Shown piece after piece: positions 1 to 5,895 of a DNA stretch of 6,372 bases. Every line of letters starts with the position of its first letter. Within the stretch, counting starts at the first letter, position 1. Source of the DNA: NZWG01 sp964478995 (GTDB lineage: Bacteria; Fidelibacterota; Marinisomatia; Marinisomatales; UBA1611); NCBI GenBank assembly GCA_964478995.1, contig CAYZJY010000096.1, positions 1-6,372 on the forward strand, read 5' to 3'. A model generated the notes under the pieces. It searched no databases, was not told the DNA's origin, and saw only the letters and a list, made by a program, of their open reading frames with translations. Both the position numbers and the translations under genes were made by a program.

Positions 1-621
1 GTTGTTGATGTAAATAGTGGAAGATTTGTTGGTAAAAAACTTCATGAGGAAAACTCACTAAAAATCAATCTTGAGGCTGCAAGAGAAGTCGCTCGGCAGT
101 TAAGACTGAGAGACCTTTCAGGTCTAATCGTTATTGATTTCATTGACATGAAATTTGAGGAAAATCGTAAAAAGGTCTACCATGAATTAAGAAAAGAATT
201 GAGAAAGGATAGAGCAAAGGTTGCCGTTGCACCCATCACTGAGTTTGGTCTTCTAGAGATGACCAGACAAAGAATTCGCGTTAGCCTATTGGACTCAATG
301 AGTGAGGAATGTCCGATATGCCATGGTTCAGGAAGAATAATCTCCCAAGAAACCTTGGTCACTAGAATCGACCACTGGCTGAGACGTTATAAAAGTAGAC
401 ATCGCTCTTTAAGACTTGAATTGCAATTACACCCTCAAAACGCTGATTATCTTAGTGGAGAGAAGAGACATGTGCTAAGAGGTCTCATGTGGCAAAACTT
501 TGTTCATCTCAAGATAAAAGAGAACATTGAACTAGCTCAAGATGAATTTCGTTTTTTCCGCACAAAGGACGGTAAAGATGTCACAGACGAAATGAACCTT
601 GAAAAGGACAAGGCTACCTAG
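1..621 (+). CDS. rng: Ribonuclease E/G family endoribonuclease (RNase G-like), 3' part
   Basis: The frame is open from base 1 and ends at TAG 619-621, giving the last 206 residues; the start lies outside the window. RNase E/G enzymes are single-strand endoribonucleases that act in rRNA maturation and mRNA decay. The fragment begins in the DNase I-like catalytic core: DVNSGRF at residues 3-9 and IDFIDM at 45-50 match the Mg-binding Asp/Asn and Asp motifs (E. coli RNase E D303/N305 and D346). A basic stretch, DRAKVAVAPITEFGLLEM (70-87), follows, then CPIC at 104-107, the CPxC zinc-link that joins subunits. About 100 residues of small domain follow and the protein then ends. There is no long disordered scaffold tail as in E. 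coli RNase E, so RNase G is the better name. An ATG at 148 is internal to the catalytic domain and is not the true start. rplU follows after 30 bp, a common arrangement. Confidence 0.95.
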   Translation, partial: VVDVNSGRFVGKKLHEENSLKINLEAAREVARQLRLRDLSGLIVIDFIDMKFEENRKKVYHELRKELRKDRAKVAVAPITEFGLLEMTRQRIRVSLLDSMSEECPICHGSGRIISQETLVTRIDHWLRRYKSRHRSLRLELQLHPQNADYLSGEKRHVLRGLMWQNFVHLKIKENIELAQDEFRFFRTKDGKDVTDEMNLEKDKAT

Positions 622-640
622 TAAATTCGCCGGCTTTTTT

Positions 641-644
641 AGGA
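641..644 (+). promoter_or_regulatory. Shine-Dalgarno of rplU
   Basis: AGGA lies 7 nt before the rplU ATG, in the short 30-bp spacer after the RNase G stop. It supports the start at 652 and contrasts with several later genes in this window that have no such motif. Confidence 0.7.
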
Positions 645-651
645 AAAAATC

Positions 652-1038
652 ATGTATGCAATTATAAATATATCAGGAAAACAATTCAAAGCCTCAGAAG
701 GGGAAAGGGTCCGTGTCCCCAAGCAAGTTGGAGACGAAGGTACAACTCTGACATTTGATAACGTGCTCCTTGTAAGTGATGGTGTTGACACTCAGGTAGG
801 TAGCCCTACTGTTCAAGGTGCCTCTGTCACTGCAACCATACTAGACCATGGCCGTGATAAAAAAATACTCGTCTATAAGAAAAAGAGAAGAAAAGGGTAT
901 CAGAGGAAAAATGGACATCGTCAATGGTATACAGAACTTGAATTTCAAAAGATCAACGCATCTAGTTCAAAGAAAACAAAAGCTGCTTCAAAAAAGGTAG
1001 AACCTATTGTGGAAGAATCAGCACAAGAAGAGGAATAG
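652..1038 (+). CDS. rplU: 50S ribosomal protein L21
   Basis: L21 binds 23S rRNA in the large subunit. The 128-residue product opens MYAIINISGKQFKASEGERV, the usual L21 start, and carries the family signature around residues 74-98 (VYKKKRRKGYQRKNGHRQ, then a WYT...F tail). Typical bacterial L21 is about 103 residues and ends just after this signature. Here about 25 extra residues follow: a Ser/Lys/Ala stretch (SSSKKTKAASKK, 104-115), then a strongly acidic end (EESAQEEE, 121-128). The start is fixed by the AGGA at 641-644 and by homology. The gene lies 30 bp after RNase G and 3 bp before rpmA, as is usual for this conserved pair. The identity is secure; the role of the tail is unknown. Confidence 0.97.
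   Translation: MYAIINISGKQFKASEGERVRVPKQVGDEGTTLTFDNVLLVSDGVDTQVGSPTVQGASVTATILDHGRDKKILVYKKKRRKGYQRKNGHRQWYTELEFQKINASSSKKTKAASKKVEPIVEESAQEEE
1025..1034 (+). promoter_or_regulatory. Shine-Dalgarno of rpmA inside the end of rplU
   Basis: AAGAAGAGGA overlaps the last codons of rplU and lies 7 nt before the rpmA ATG. The acidic Glu codons of the L21 tail (GAA/GAG) thus also supply the ribosome-binding site of the next gene. Confidence 0.65.
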
Positions 1039-1041
1039 AAT

Positions 1042-1296
1042 ATGGCACATAAGAAAGGGCAAGGAAGTTCTAGGAATGGTCGTGATTCAAACCCCAGTTA
1101 TCTTGGACTCAAAGTAGCTGATGGGCAGTCCATACTTTCTGGCACAATCATTCTAAAGCAGAGAGGAACTAAAATACATCCTGGAATGAATGTAAAACGT
1201 GCCAATGATGACTCACTCTTTGCAACTGCAGATGGTATTGTTCGCTTTGGGAAAAAAGGGCGCGACAGAAAAATCGTTACTGTTGTTTCTGACTAA
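1042..1296 (+). CDS. rpmA: 50S ribosomal protein L27
   Basis: L27 reaches with its N-terminal tail to the peptidyl-transferase centre and helps place tRNA there. The 84-residue product is of normal length and begins MAHKKGQGSSRNGRDSNP, the canonical bacterial tail, with no cleavable leader of the Firmicutes type. The core QRGTKIHPGMNV (40-51) is also typical. One segment is unusual: after GRDSN the protein reads PSYLGLKVADGQ, where most L27 have an aromatic-Gly-Gly (F/YGG) in place of ADG. ILKQRG also stands where IxRQRG is more common. The start is 3 bp after the rplU stop, so translation is probably coupled. mdh follows 53 bp later with no visible terminator between. Confidence 0.97.
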   Translation: MAHKKGQGSSRNGRDSNPSYLGLKVADGQSILSGTIILKQRGTKIHPGMNVKRANDDSLFATADGIVRFGKKGRDRKIVTVVSD

Positions 1297-1349
1297 ATAA
1301 ACTCTAATAGCCCAAAAACGGACTTTGTAAACAACAGAAGAACAATAAT

Positions 1350-2285
1350 ATGGGACGAAAAAAGATCACACTAATTGGTGGTGGCCAAATTGGGGGAAAT
1401 CTGGCACTACTTGCTGCGCAAAAAGAATTAGGCGATGTGATCATCTTTGATATTCCAAATTCAGAAGGCATGGTAAAAGGTAAAGCACTTGACCTCATGC
1501 AACTTCGTCCTCATGATGGACATGATTCAAATATTGTAGGTACATCGAATTGGAAAGACACAAAAGATACAGATGTCTTCATAATCACTGCAGGCATACC
1601 CAGAAAACCGGGCATGGATCGAGAAGACCTACTCGGTATCAATCTCGGCATAATGAAAGATGTCGCAAGTAATATCAAAGAACAAGCACCTAATGCATTT
1701 GTCATTGTAATCTCAAATCCATTAGATGCGATGGTCTATGCTTTCCATAAGGTATCGGGGTTCCCTAAAAATCAGGTAGTTGGAATGGCTGGAGCACTGG
1801 ACAGTGCACGTTTTCGTACCTTCATAGCCATGGAGACTGGCTACTCTGTAAAGGATGTGACCTGCATGGTCCTTGGTGGGCATGGTGATACCATGGTCCC
1901 GATATCAAGGCTTGCAACGGTTGGAGGGGTTCCCGTTACTGATCTGATCAAACCAGATAGGCTAAAGGAAATAGAGGACAGAACACGAGTTGCAGGTGGT
2001 GAAATTGTAAAATTATTTGGTAATGGCTCTGCATTCTATGCCCCTGCTCAATCTGCAATTGAGATGGCTGAATCCTATGTTAGAGATAAAAAACGTGTTA
2101 TTCCATGTGCTTCTCTATGTGAAGGCGAATTTGGAATTGATGGTTATTTTATTGGTGTACCGACTGTCATTGGCTCAAATGGAGTTGAAAAAATTCTTGA
2201 ATTCACATTGACAGATGATGAAAAAAATGAATTAAATAACACACTAGACGCTGTAAAGAAAACTGTATCTGAAACTGGACTATAA
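1350..2285 (+). CDS. mdh: Malate dehydrogenase, NAD-dependent (LDH-like type)
   Basis: The enzyme interconverts malate and oxaloacetate with NAD in the TCA cycle, in the cytoplasm. The 311-residue length is normal. The N-terminal Rossmann fold shows the Gly-rich loop GGGQIGG (10-16) and Asp34 at the end of strand 2 (IIFDIP), which favours NAD over NADP. The substrate loop GIPRKPGMDRED (82-93) holds Arg85 and Arg91; an Arg at the first of these positions marks malate rather than lactate dehydrogenase. Asn123 (ISNP), Asp151 and Arg154 (ALDSARF) and the catalytic His178 (GGHGDTM) are all present. The start is preceded by a weak AGAAG (1336-1340). It follows rpmA by 53 bp with no intervening terminator and is closed by a strong one at 2306-2337, so it may be transcribed with the ribosomal genes. 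Confidence 0.96.
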   Translation: MGRKKITLIGGGQIGGNLALLAAQKELGDVIIFDIPNSEGMVKGKALDLMQLRPHDGHDSNIVGTSNWKDTKDTDVFIITAGIPRKPGMDREDLLGINLGIMKDVASNIKEQAPNAFVIVISNPLDAMVYAFHKVSGFPKNQVVGMAGALDSARFRTFIAMETGYSVKDVTCMVLGGHGDTMVPISRLATVGGVPVTDLIKPDRLKEIEDRTRVAGGEIVKLFGNGSAFYAPAQSAIEMAESYVRDKKRVIPCASLCEGEFGIDGYFIGVPTVIGSNGVEKILEFTLTDDEKNELNNTLDAVKKTVSETGL

Positions 2286-2305
2286 TTTTATTCAATTTAT
2301 TAATT

Positions 2306-2337
2306 AAAAAAGCTCCCAAAAGGGGGCTTTTTTTTTT
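2306..2337 (+). terminator. Rho-independent terminator after mdh
   Basis: The hairpin pairs GCTCCC (2312-2317) with GGGGGC (2322-2327), with one T-G wobble and an AAAA loop at 2318-2321. Six A's before the stem can extend it by pairing with the first T's after it. A run of ten T's (2328-2337) follows. It starts 20 bp after the mdh stop and should end the RNase G-rplU-rpmA-mdh transcript. Confidence 0.95.
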
Positions 2338-2368
2338 ATGATTAAAGTATAAATAGTTGATATAAACA

Positions 2369-3498
2369 ATGGTCTTATTAAAAAAAATAACTTCTATCAC
2401 TTTAGTTCTAGTGCTATTTATCAGTGCTCAGGAGCAGTCTGATAGGATAAAAAAGGATGGGCGTTCGTTAACAAGGGTAATGCAAACATATCGGTTTGAT
2501 GCATTGCCTGATGATGGCTCCTACACAATAGAGATAAATAACTTATCAGGTCAAGTTACCATAATAGGCCATGAGGGGTCAGGTGCCAAGATAACGATAA
2601 CCAATATCGCGTTTGAGATACCTGAGTTGGATGTTCAAAATGCGCACAAACTCTCAAAGACCATTGTAACACATCTAGAAGATGAAGAAAATATCAAAAT
2701 CATTGGAACACCGACATTACCAAAGGATATAAAAATTGAAAAAATTATTGAAATCCACTTGCCTAAACATGTGATTTTAAATTGTCAACTTCTTGGTGGA
2801 GACATACATGTCAATGGAATCAAAGGTGAATCAATACTGGAAACTCTAGGGGGTGATATATTTATTAAAAATCACATAGGGCGTATTGAGGCAAAGACTA
2901 ACGGTGGAGATATGGACATAAGCGATTTTGATGGGGTTTTTCGTGGACATTCATATGGTGGAGACATAAAAATATCAACATCAAAGGGAGAATTGTCTTC
3001 ATCTTCCATAGGTGGAGATATTTACATGGTTGACCTTAGTGGTAAAATAAGTTCTCAAACCAGTGGTGGTAAAATTAGCCTATTACGCATTCAAGGGAGA
3101 GAGGTTAGTTGTAATGCATCAGGTGGCTTAATAGAATGTGATGAAATAAGTGGCCAAATAAACTTTAANNNNNNNNNNNNNNNNNNNNNNNNNNNNNNNN
3201 NNNNNNNNNNNNNNNNNNNNNNNNNNNNNNNNNNNNNNNNNNNNNNNNNNNNNNNNNNNNNNNNNNNNACTTGGAGACCCACTCAGGCGATATTAGGCTA
3301 GATATTCCCAAAGGGCTACCTGGCAATATCAAAAGCACAGTGTATCAGTCGACATCCTACAAGGATCTTAATTCTGAAATGCCCTTAAATATTTCTACAT
3401 TTTATGACAAGGTCATTGGGACAAGAAAAATAAAAGAAGGTACCATCCCAATAAATCTAGAGGCTCATGGTGGTACCATAACCATTAAAGAATACTAA
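2369..3498 (+). CDS. Exported DUF4097-like repeat protein (putative beta-solenoid), interrupted by assembly gap
   Basis: Two open pieces on either side of the N run are read as one gene: 2369-3168 (266 codons) and from about 3269 to TAA 3496-3498. Residues 1-20 form a signal peptide (KK, a hydrophobic run, then FISA before QEQ), so the protein is probably exported; no lipobox Cys is present. After a mixed region (about 40-135) come evenly spaced repeats with GG at residues 143, 161, 179, 197, 215 and 233, exactly 18 apart, then at 252; most read GGDI. After the gap the protein resumes with LETHSGDIRLDIP and ends LEAHGGTITIKEY. These resemble DUF4097/adhesin-like beta-solenoids, whose function is mostly unknown. 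The ATG at 2369 lacks a Shine-Dalgarno but gives a clean signal peptide. The frames differ across the gap only because its printed length is arbitrary; a real frameshift cannot be excluded. Confidence 0.82.
2795..3130 (+). repeat. Tandem 54-bp (18-codon) degenerate repeats in the solenoid gene
   Basis: GGTGGAGAYATA-like segments recur in phase at 2795, 2849, 2903, 2957, 3011 and 3065, one every 54 bp, and again at 3122 after a 57-bp step. Each encodes Gly-Gly-(Asp)-Ile/Met-type residues at the same point of a repeat. The copies are diverged in DNA and conserved mainly in protein, indicating old internal duplication held by structure. Confidence 0.85.
3169..3268. other. Assembly gap of 100 N
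   Basis: Exactly 100 undetermined bases, a common placeholder for a gap of unknown size. Codon 267 of the upstream frame begins at 3167 and the downstream frame has a codon at 3268. If the gene is intact, the true gap length must leave remainder 2 when divided by 3, whereas 100 leaves 1. The gap interrupts the 18-residue repeat region. Confidence 0.97.
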
Positions 3499-3507
3499 AC
3501 CACCAAT

Positions 3508-3544
3508 AGAATTGTAATTTGTTCGCAAACCAAATTTCAATTCT
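3508..3544. terminator. Inverted repeat between convergent genes, possible bidirectional terminator
   Basis: AGAATTG (3508-3514) pairs with CAATTCT (3538-3544). After one T-T mismatch, AATTTG (3516-3521) pairs with CAAATT (3531-3536), giving 13 pairs around a 9-nt loop. It lies between the stops of the solenoid gene and queG and overlaps the last bases of queG. The stem is A+T-rich and no strong T run follows on either strand, so termination is plausible but unproven. Confidence 0.45.
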
Positions 3545-4472
3545 ACTTATCCAAACTCCCTTTTTGATTTATGTTCCTTTTTAATCCTAGATACTTGGTC
3601 CTCTTTACTGCTGAATGTTTGAATATTTTACGAAAATCTTCCTCATCTATTTGATTCCAATCCATATTATTAAACTTAAATATTTCTTCGCGAGGTTGGA
3701 ATCCATCTGCGTCTGTAGTCACTGAGAACTTTTGGTTCCAAGGACAGACCTCCTGACAAACATCACAACCATAGATCCAATCATGTAATTCTGATCGACC
3801 ATCTTCAAAAACGCCTCGATGTTCAATCGTTAGGTATGAGATGCATTTTCCTGCATCTATCTTGTATTCATTCAGCGCTTGAGTTGGACATGCCTCAATG
3901 CATGCCATGCACGTACCACAAAGATCCTCATCAAATGAATGATCATAGTTTAGGTCTATATCTAAAATTAATTCTCCAAGGAATACCCAACTTCCGTAAT
4001 CTTTTGTAATGAGATTTGTATGTTTGCCAATCCATCCCAGCCCTCCTCTCTGTGCCCAAACCTTATCCATGACAGGCGAGGTATCAACACAGACAATACC
4101 TTTCGTATCAGGATAGCTTTCCTTTATCCATTTCAACAAAGCAAAGAGTTTTTCTTTTAAAATAATGTGATAATCGTCTCCCCAAGCATAGTTAGAGAAT
4201 TTAAAGTCTGACGCAAGGTCATCTTGATCCTTACCAACATAATAATTCATTCCAACAGATATGATAGACCTAGCCTCAGGAAAATAGGAATGTATGTTAC
4301 CACGCTCATCTTTCCTCTTCTCCATCCATTTCATACTGGCATGGTTACCTTTCCTTAACCAAGCCTCTAGGTTGCTCTTTTCAACCAAGGTCTCTCCTGC
4401 TTCGGCTATCCCTGCTTTTTGAAAGCCCAATTCAATTGCCTTTTTCTTTATAGATTCAGATGAGATTTTCAT
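3543..4472 (-). CDS. queG: Epoxyqueuosine reductase
   Basis: QueG uses cobalamin and two 4Fe-4S clusters to reduce epoxyqueuosine to queuosine at the wobble base (position 34) of GUN tRNAs. The 309-residue product shows the N-terminal catalytic domain, including VDTSPVMDK (129-137), whose Asp130 matches the proposed catalytic acid, and GGLGWIGKHTNLI (143-155). The ferredoxin part has CGTCMACIEACP (Cys185, 188, 191, 195), then Cys210 and GCDVCQEVCPWN (Cys236, 239, 243), the eight cysteines needed for two clusters. E. coli QueG is about 380 residues with a C-terminal HEAT-like domain; this protein stops just after the catalytic part, like the shorter forms in several phyla. The start ATG (4472-4470) lies 21 bp from the divergent trmH start. 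No Shine-Dalgarno is seen. Confidence 0.96.
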   Translation of the reverse strand: MKISSESIKKKAIELGFQKAGIAEAGETLVEKSNLEAWLRKGNHASMKWMEKRKDERGNIHSYFPEARSIISVGMNYYVGKDQDDLASDFKFSNYAWGDDYHIILKEKLFALLKWIKESYPDTKGIVCVDTSPVMDKVWAQRGGLGWIGKHTNLITKDYGSWVFLGELILDIDLNYDHSFDEDLCGTCMACIEACPTQALNEYKIDAGKCISYLTIEHRGVFEDGRSELHDWIYGCDVCQEVCPWNQKFSVTTDADGFQPREEIFKFNNMDWNQIDEEDFRKIFKHSAVKRTKYLGLKRNINQKGSLDK

Positions 4473-4493
4473 TAATAGAATTTAATATTCATC
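4473..4493. promoter_or_regulatory. 21-bp divergent start region between queG and trmH
   Basis: Only 21 A+T-rich bases separate the two ATGs. They contain a near-palindrome, GAATTTAATATTC (4478-4490), and -10-like hexamers in both directions: TTTAAT at 4481-4486 for trmH, and TAAATT on the other strand for queG. Neither start has a Shine-Dalgarno. Either the transcripts are leaderless or nearly so, or the promoters lie inside the opposite coding regions. Promoter identity is inferred from sequence only. Confidence 0.4.
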
Positions 4494-5141
4494 ATGACAC
4501 CAGAACGATTTGAAAAAATCAAAAATGTCTTAAAAAAACGTCAGCCTGACGTCACAGTAATTCTAGATAATGTGCATAAACCTCATAATCTTGCTGCCAT
4601 TCTCAGGTCATGCGATGCAACAGGAATTGGTACTATTCATGCAAGATCAAAGAATGATCAAATAGGGGTAAATCTGAAGGCTGCTAGTGGTTCAAATCAT
4701 TGGGTAAAGGTAGATGTGCACAATGACCTAACTAGACTCTATCAATCCTTGAAAAAAAAAGGTCATAACATCTTTGTTGCAAACAACAGTAAAAAGGCAG
4801 TGGACTTTCGTGAGGTGGATTACACAGAATCCTGCACCATTGTCCTTGGTGCAGAATTAGATGGACTATCAGATAATTCAGTTGATTATGCTAGTCAAGA
4901 GGTCAAAATACCAATAAATGGTATGGTGGATAGTCTAAATGTTTCCGTTGCCAATGCTGTTATCCTTTATGAAATGCAACGGCAAAGACTTAAAGCAGGA
5001 TTATATGAATCGACAAGACTAACCAAAGAAGCATATCATAAACTATTATTTGAATTCTCCTATCCTGAGGTGGCATTGGTCTTCAGAAAAAAATCCGCTA
5101 AGTATCCCAAATTAGATGATTATGGACAAATCATATCCTAA
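4494..5141 (+). CDS. trmH: tRNA (guanosine-18-2'-O)-methyltransferase
   Basis: TrmH is a SPOUT-fold methyltransferase that adds a 2'-O-methyl group to G18 in the D-loop of tRNAs using SAM. The 215-residue product shows the three SpoU motifs in order: VHKPHNLAAILRSCDATG (27-44) with Asn32 and the catalytic-type Arg38, IVLGAELDGLS (116-126) with Glu121, and IPINGMVDSLNVSVANA (139-155) with the SLN of the SAM-binding knot. It follows E. coli TrmH (SpoU) closely from the first residues (RRQPD-type start, VDFREVDYT) to the C-terminal LLFE..YP region. That argues for TrmH proper rather than RlmB or TrmL, which differ at the ends. The gene diverges from queG, another tRNA-modification gene, and converges on the next gene with 12 bp between stops. 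No terminator is visible there. Confidence 0.93.
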   Translation: MTPERFEKIKNVLKKRQPDVTVILDNVHKPHNLAAILRSCDATGIGTIHARSKNDQIGVNLKAASGSNHWVKVDVHNDLTRLYQSLKKKGHNIFVANNSKKAVDFREVDYTESCTIVLGAELDGLSDNSVDYASQEVKIPINGMVDSLNVSVANAVILYEMQRQRLKAGLYESTRLTKEAYHKLLFEFSYPEVALVFRKKSAKYPKLDDYGQIIS

Positions 5142-5153
5142 CTAAACAATCAT

Positions 5154-5849
5154 TTAAAACGTCCATCCAATGAATAATGAGATGAATGTCCCTTGAGCAG
5201 TCACTGGGATTTTAGATTTTTTCGAATAGCCTTGTTTGTTATAATTTTTTTCAGCCTCATATCGCTCACTTGAGATTGTATAGCCAAAAGATAAACCAGA
5301 ACCAAATGTCTTTGACATATTAAAAAAAATGTCATGACCAAATTCATTTATTTGCTTGCTCATTATAAGCATCACCGATGAATCAAAGATAAGATTCGGG
5401 AAAATAGAATTTAAATTAAATGTAGTGAGATAATTTGGCGATAACTCACTCCCTAATCCAATAAAGGCCACTCCTGAGATCAAATTGGAACTCAAACCAA
5501 TAAAGGCCTCATGTAGTTCTTCATTATTGATTTCTAGATAATTAGAATAACCTCCACCCATAAGTAGCCCTGGAGAACCCTCATACATTATGCCAATTGA
5601 GGTATTTAATGTAGTATTTTCACCTAATTGGCTAATACCGGAAGACTCAAGGAATAATCCACTTCTGGTTTGCACCTCAAAGTAACCATCTACCTCTGTA
5701 CCAGCATTACCATAATTGACAAAGATTCCAGATGCGATTCCAATTTGATTTTCTGAAATAGGATTAGACTGGTTCGATTTTTGTCCTACAAGAGTTGAAA
5801 GACTTATAATCGAAATGATTAGATATCTCATTTTCTTAATTTTTAACAT
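5154..5849 (-). CDS. Hypothetical exported protein, probable outer-membrane beta-barrel
   Basis: I do not recognise a named family. From the first ATG the product has 231 residues. It starts with a basic stretch and a hydrophobic run (MRYLIISIISLSTLVGQ, 7-23), a signal peptide probably cut near residue 22-23. The rest is rich in Gly, Ser, Asn and aromatics in alternating patterns suited to beta strands, for example GLLMGGGYSNYLEI (94-107) and GSGLSFGYTISS (183-194). A charged loop spans about 196-214, and the protein ends GTFISLFIGWTF. A last strand ending in Phe is the usual beta-barrel assembly signal, so an 8- to 10-strand outer-membrane barrel is a reasonable guess. A start at residue 7 (ATG 5831-5829) is equally possible and gives a more typical signal peptide. 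It is convergent with trmH and divergent from the next gene. Confidence 0.6.
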   Translation of the reverse strand: MLKIKKMRYLIISIISLSTLVGQKSNQSNPISENQIGIASGIFVNYGNAGTEVDGYFEVQTRSGLFLESSGISQLGENTTLNTSIGIMYEGSPGLLMGGGYSNYLEINNEELHEAFIGLSSNLISGVAFIGLGSELSPNYLTTFNLNSIFPNLIFDSSVMLIMSKQINEFGHDIFFNMSKTFGSGLSFGYTISSERYEAEKNYNKQGYSKKSKIPVTAQGTFISLFIGWTF

Positions 5850-5851
5850 AA

Positions 5852-5857
5852 ATTATA
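5852..5857 (-). promoter_or_regulatory. Possible -10 box of the barrel-protein gene
   Basis: The minus strand reads TATAAT here, 2 nt before the first ATG (5849-5847). A transcript starting about 7 nt downstream would begin inside that codon region and would favour the internal ATG at 5831-5829 as the real start. No good -35 box is seen at the usual distance, and A+T-rich DNA gives such hexamers by chance. Confidence 0.3.
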
Positions 5858-5895
5858 AAAAACAATTTTTCATTTTGACTGAAATTAACAATTAT

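Noticed and set aside
177..362. Minus-strand open frame inside RNase G, and similar ones at 1304-1498 and 1511-1705 and a plus-strand one at 2017-2211
   Set aside because: All are shadows of conserved coding sequence with no family resemblance or start signal.
629..640. GCCGGC followed by six T's after the RNase G stop, like a terminator
   Set aside because: GCCGGC is self-complementary with no room for a loop and no flanking arm pairs with it, so no terminator hairpin forms; the T run is more likely just the short rplU leader.
2203..2400. Minus-strand open frame of 65 codons across the mdh end
   Set aside because: It runs through the strong terminator and the starts of two real genes and has low-complexity Lys/Ile/Asn content.
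2795..3130. Regular spacing of similar segments, considered as a CRISPR-like array
   Set aside because: The period is a multiple of three, the copies are diverged in DNA but conserved in protein, and they lie in one open frame.
3169..3301. Frameshift making the solenoid gene a pseudogene
   Set aside because: The phase difference depends only on the arbitrary 100-N length, and both flanks carry intact repeat-type protein sequence.
5875..5880. TTGACT resembling a -35 box for the gene at 5896
   Set aside because: No acceptable -10 box lies 16-18 nt downstream; that distance falls at and after the ATG.
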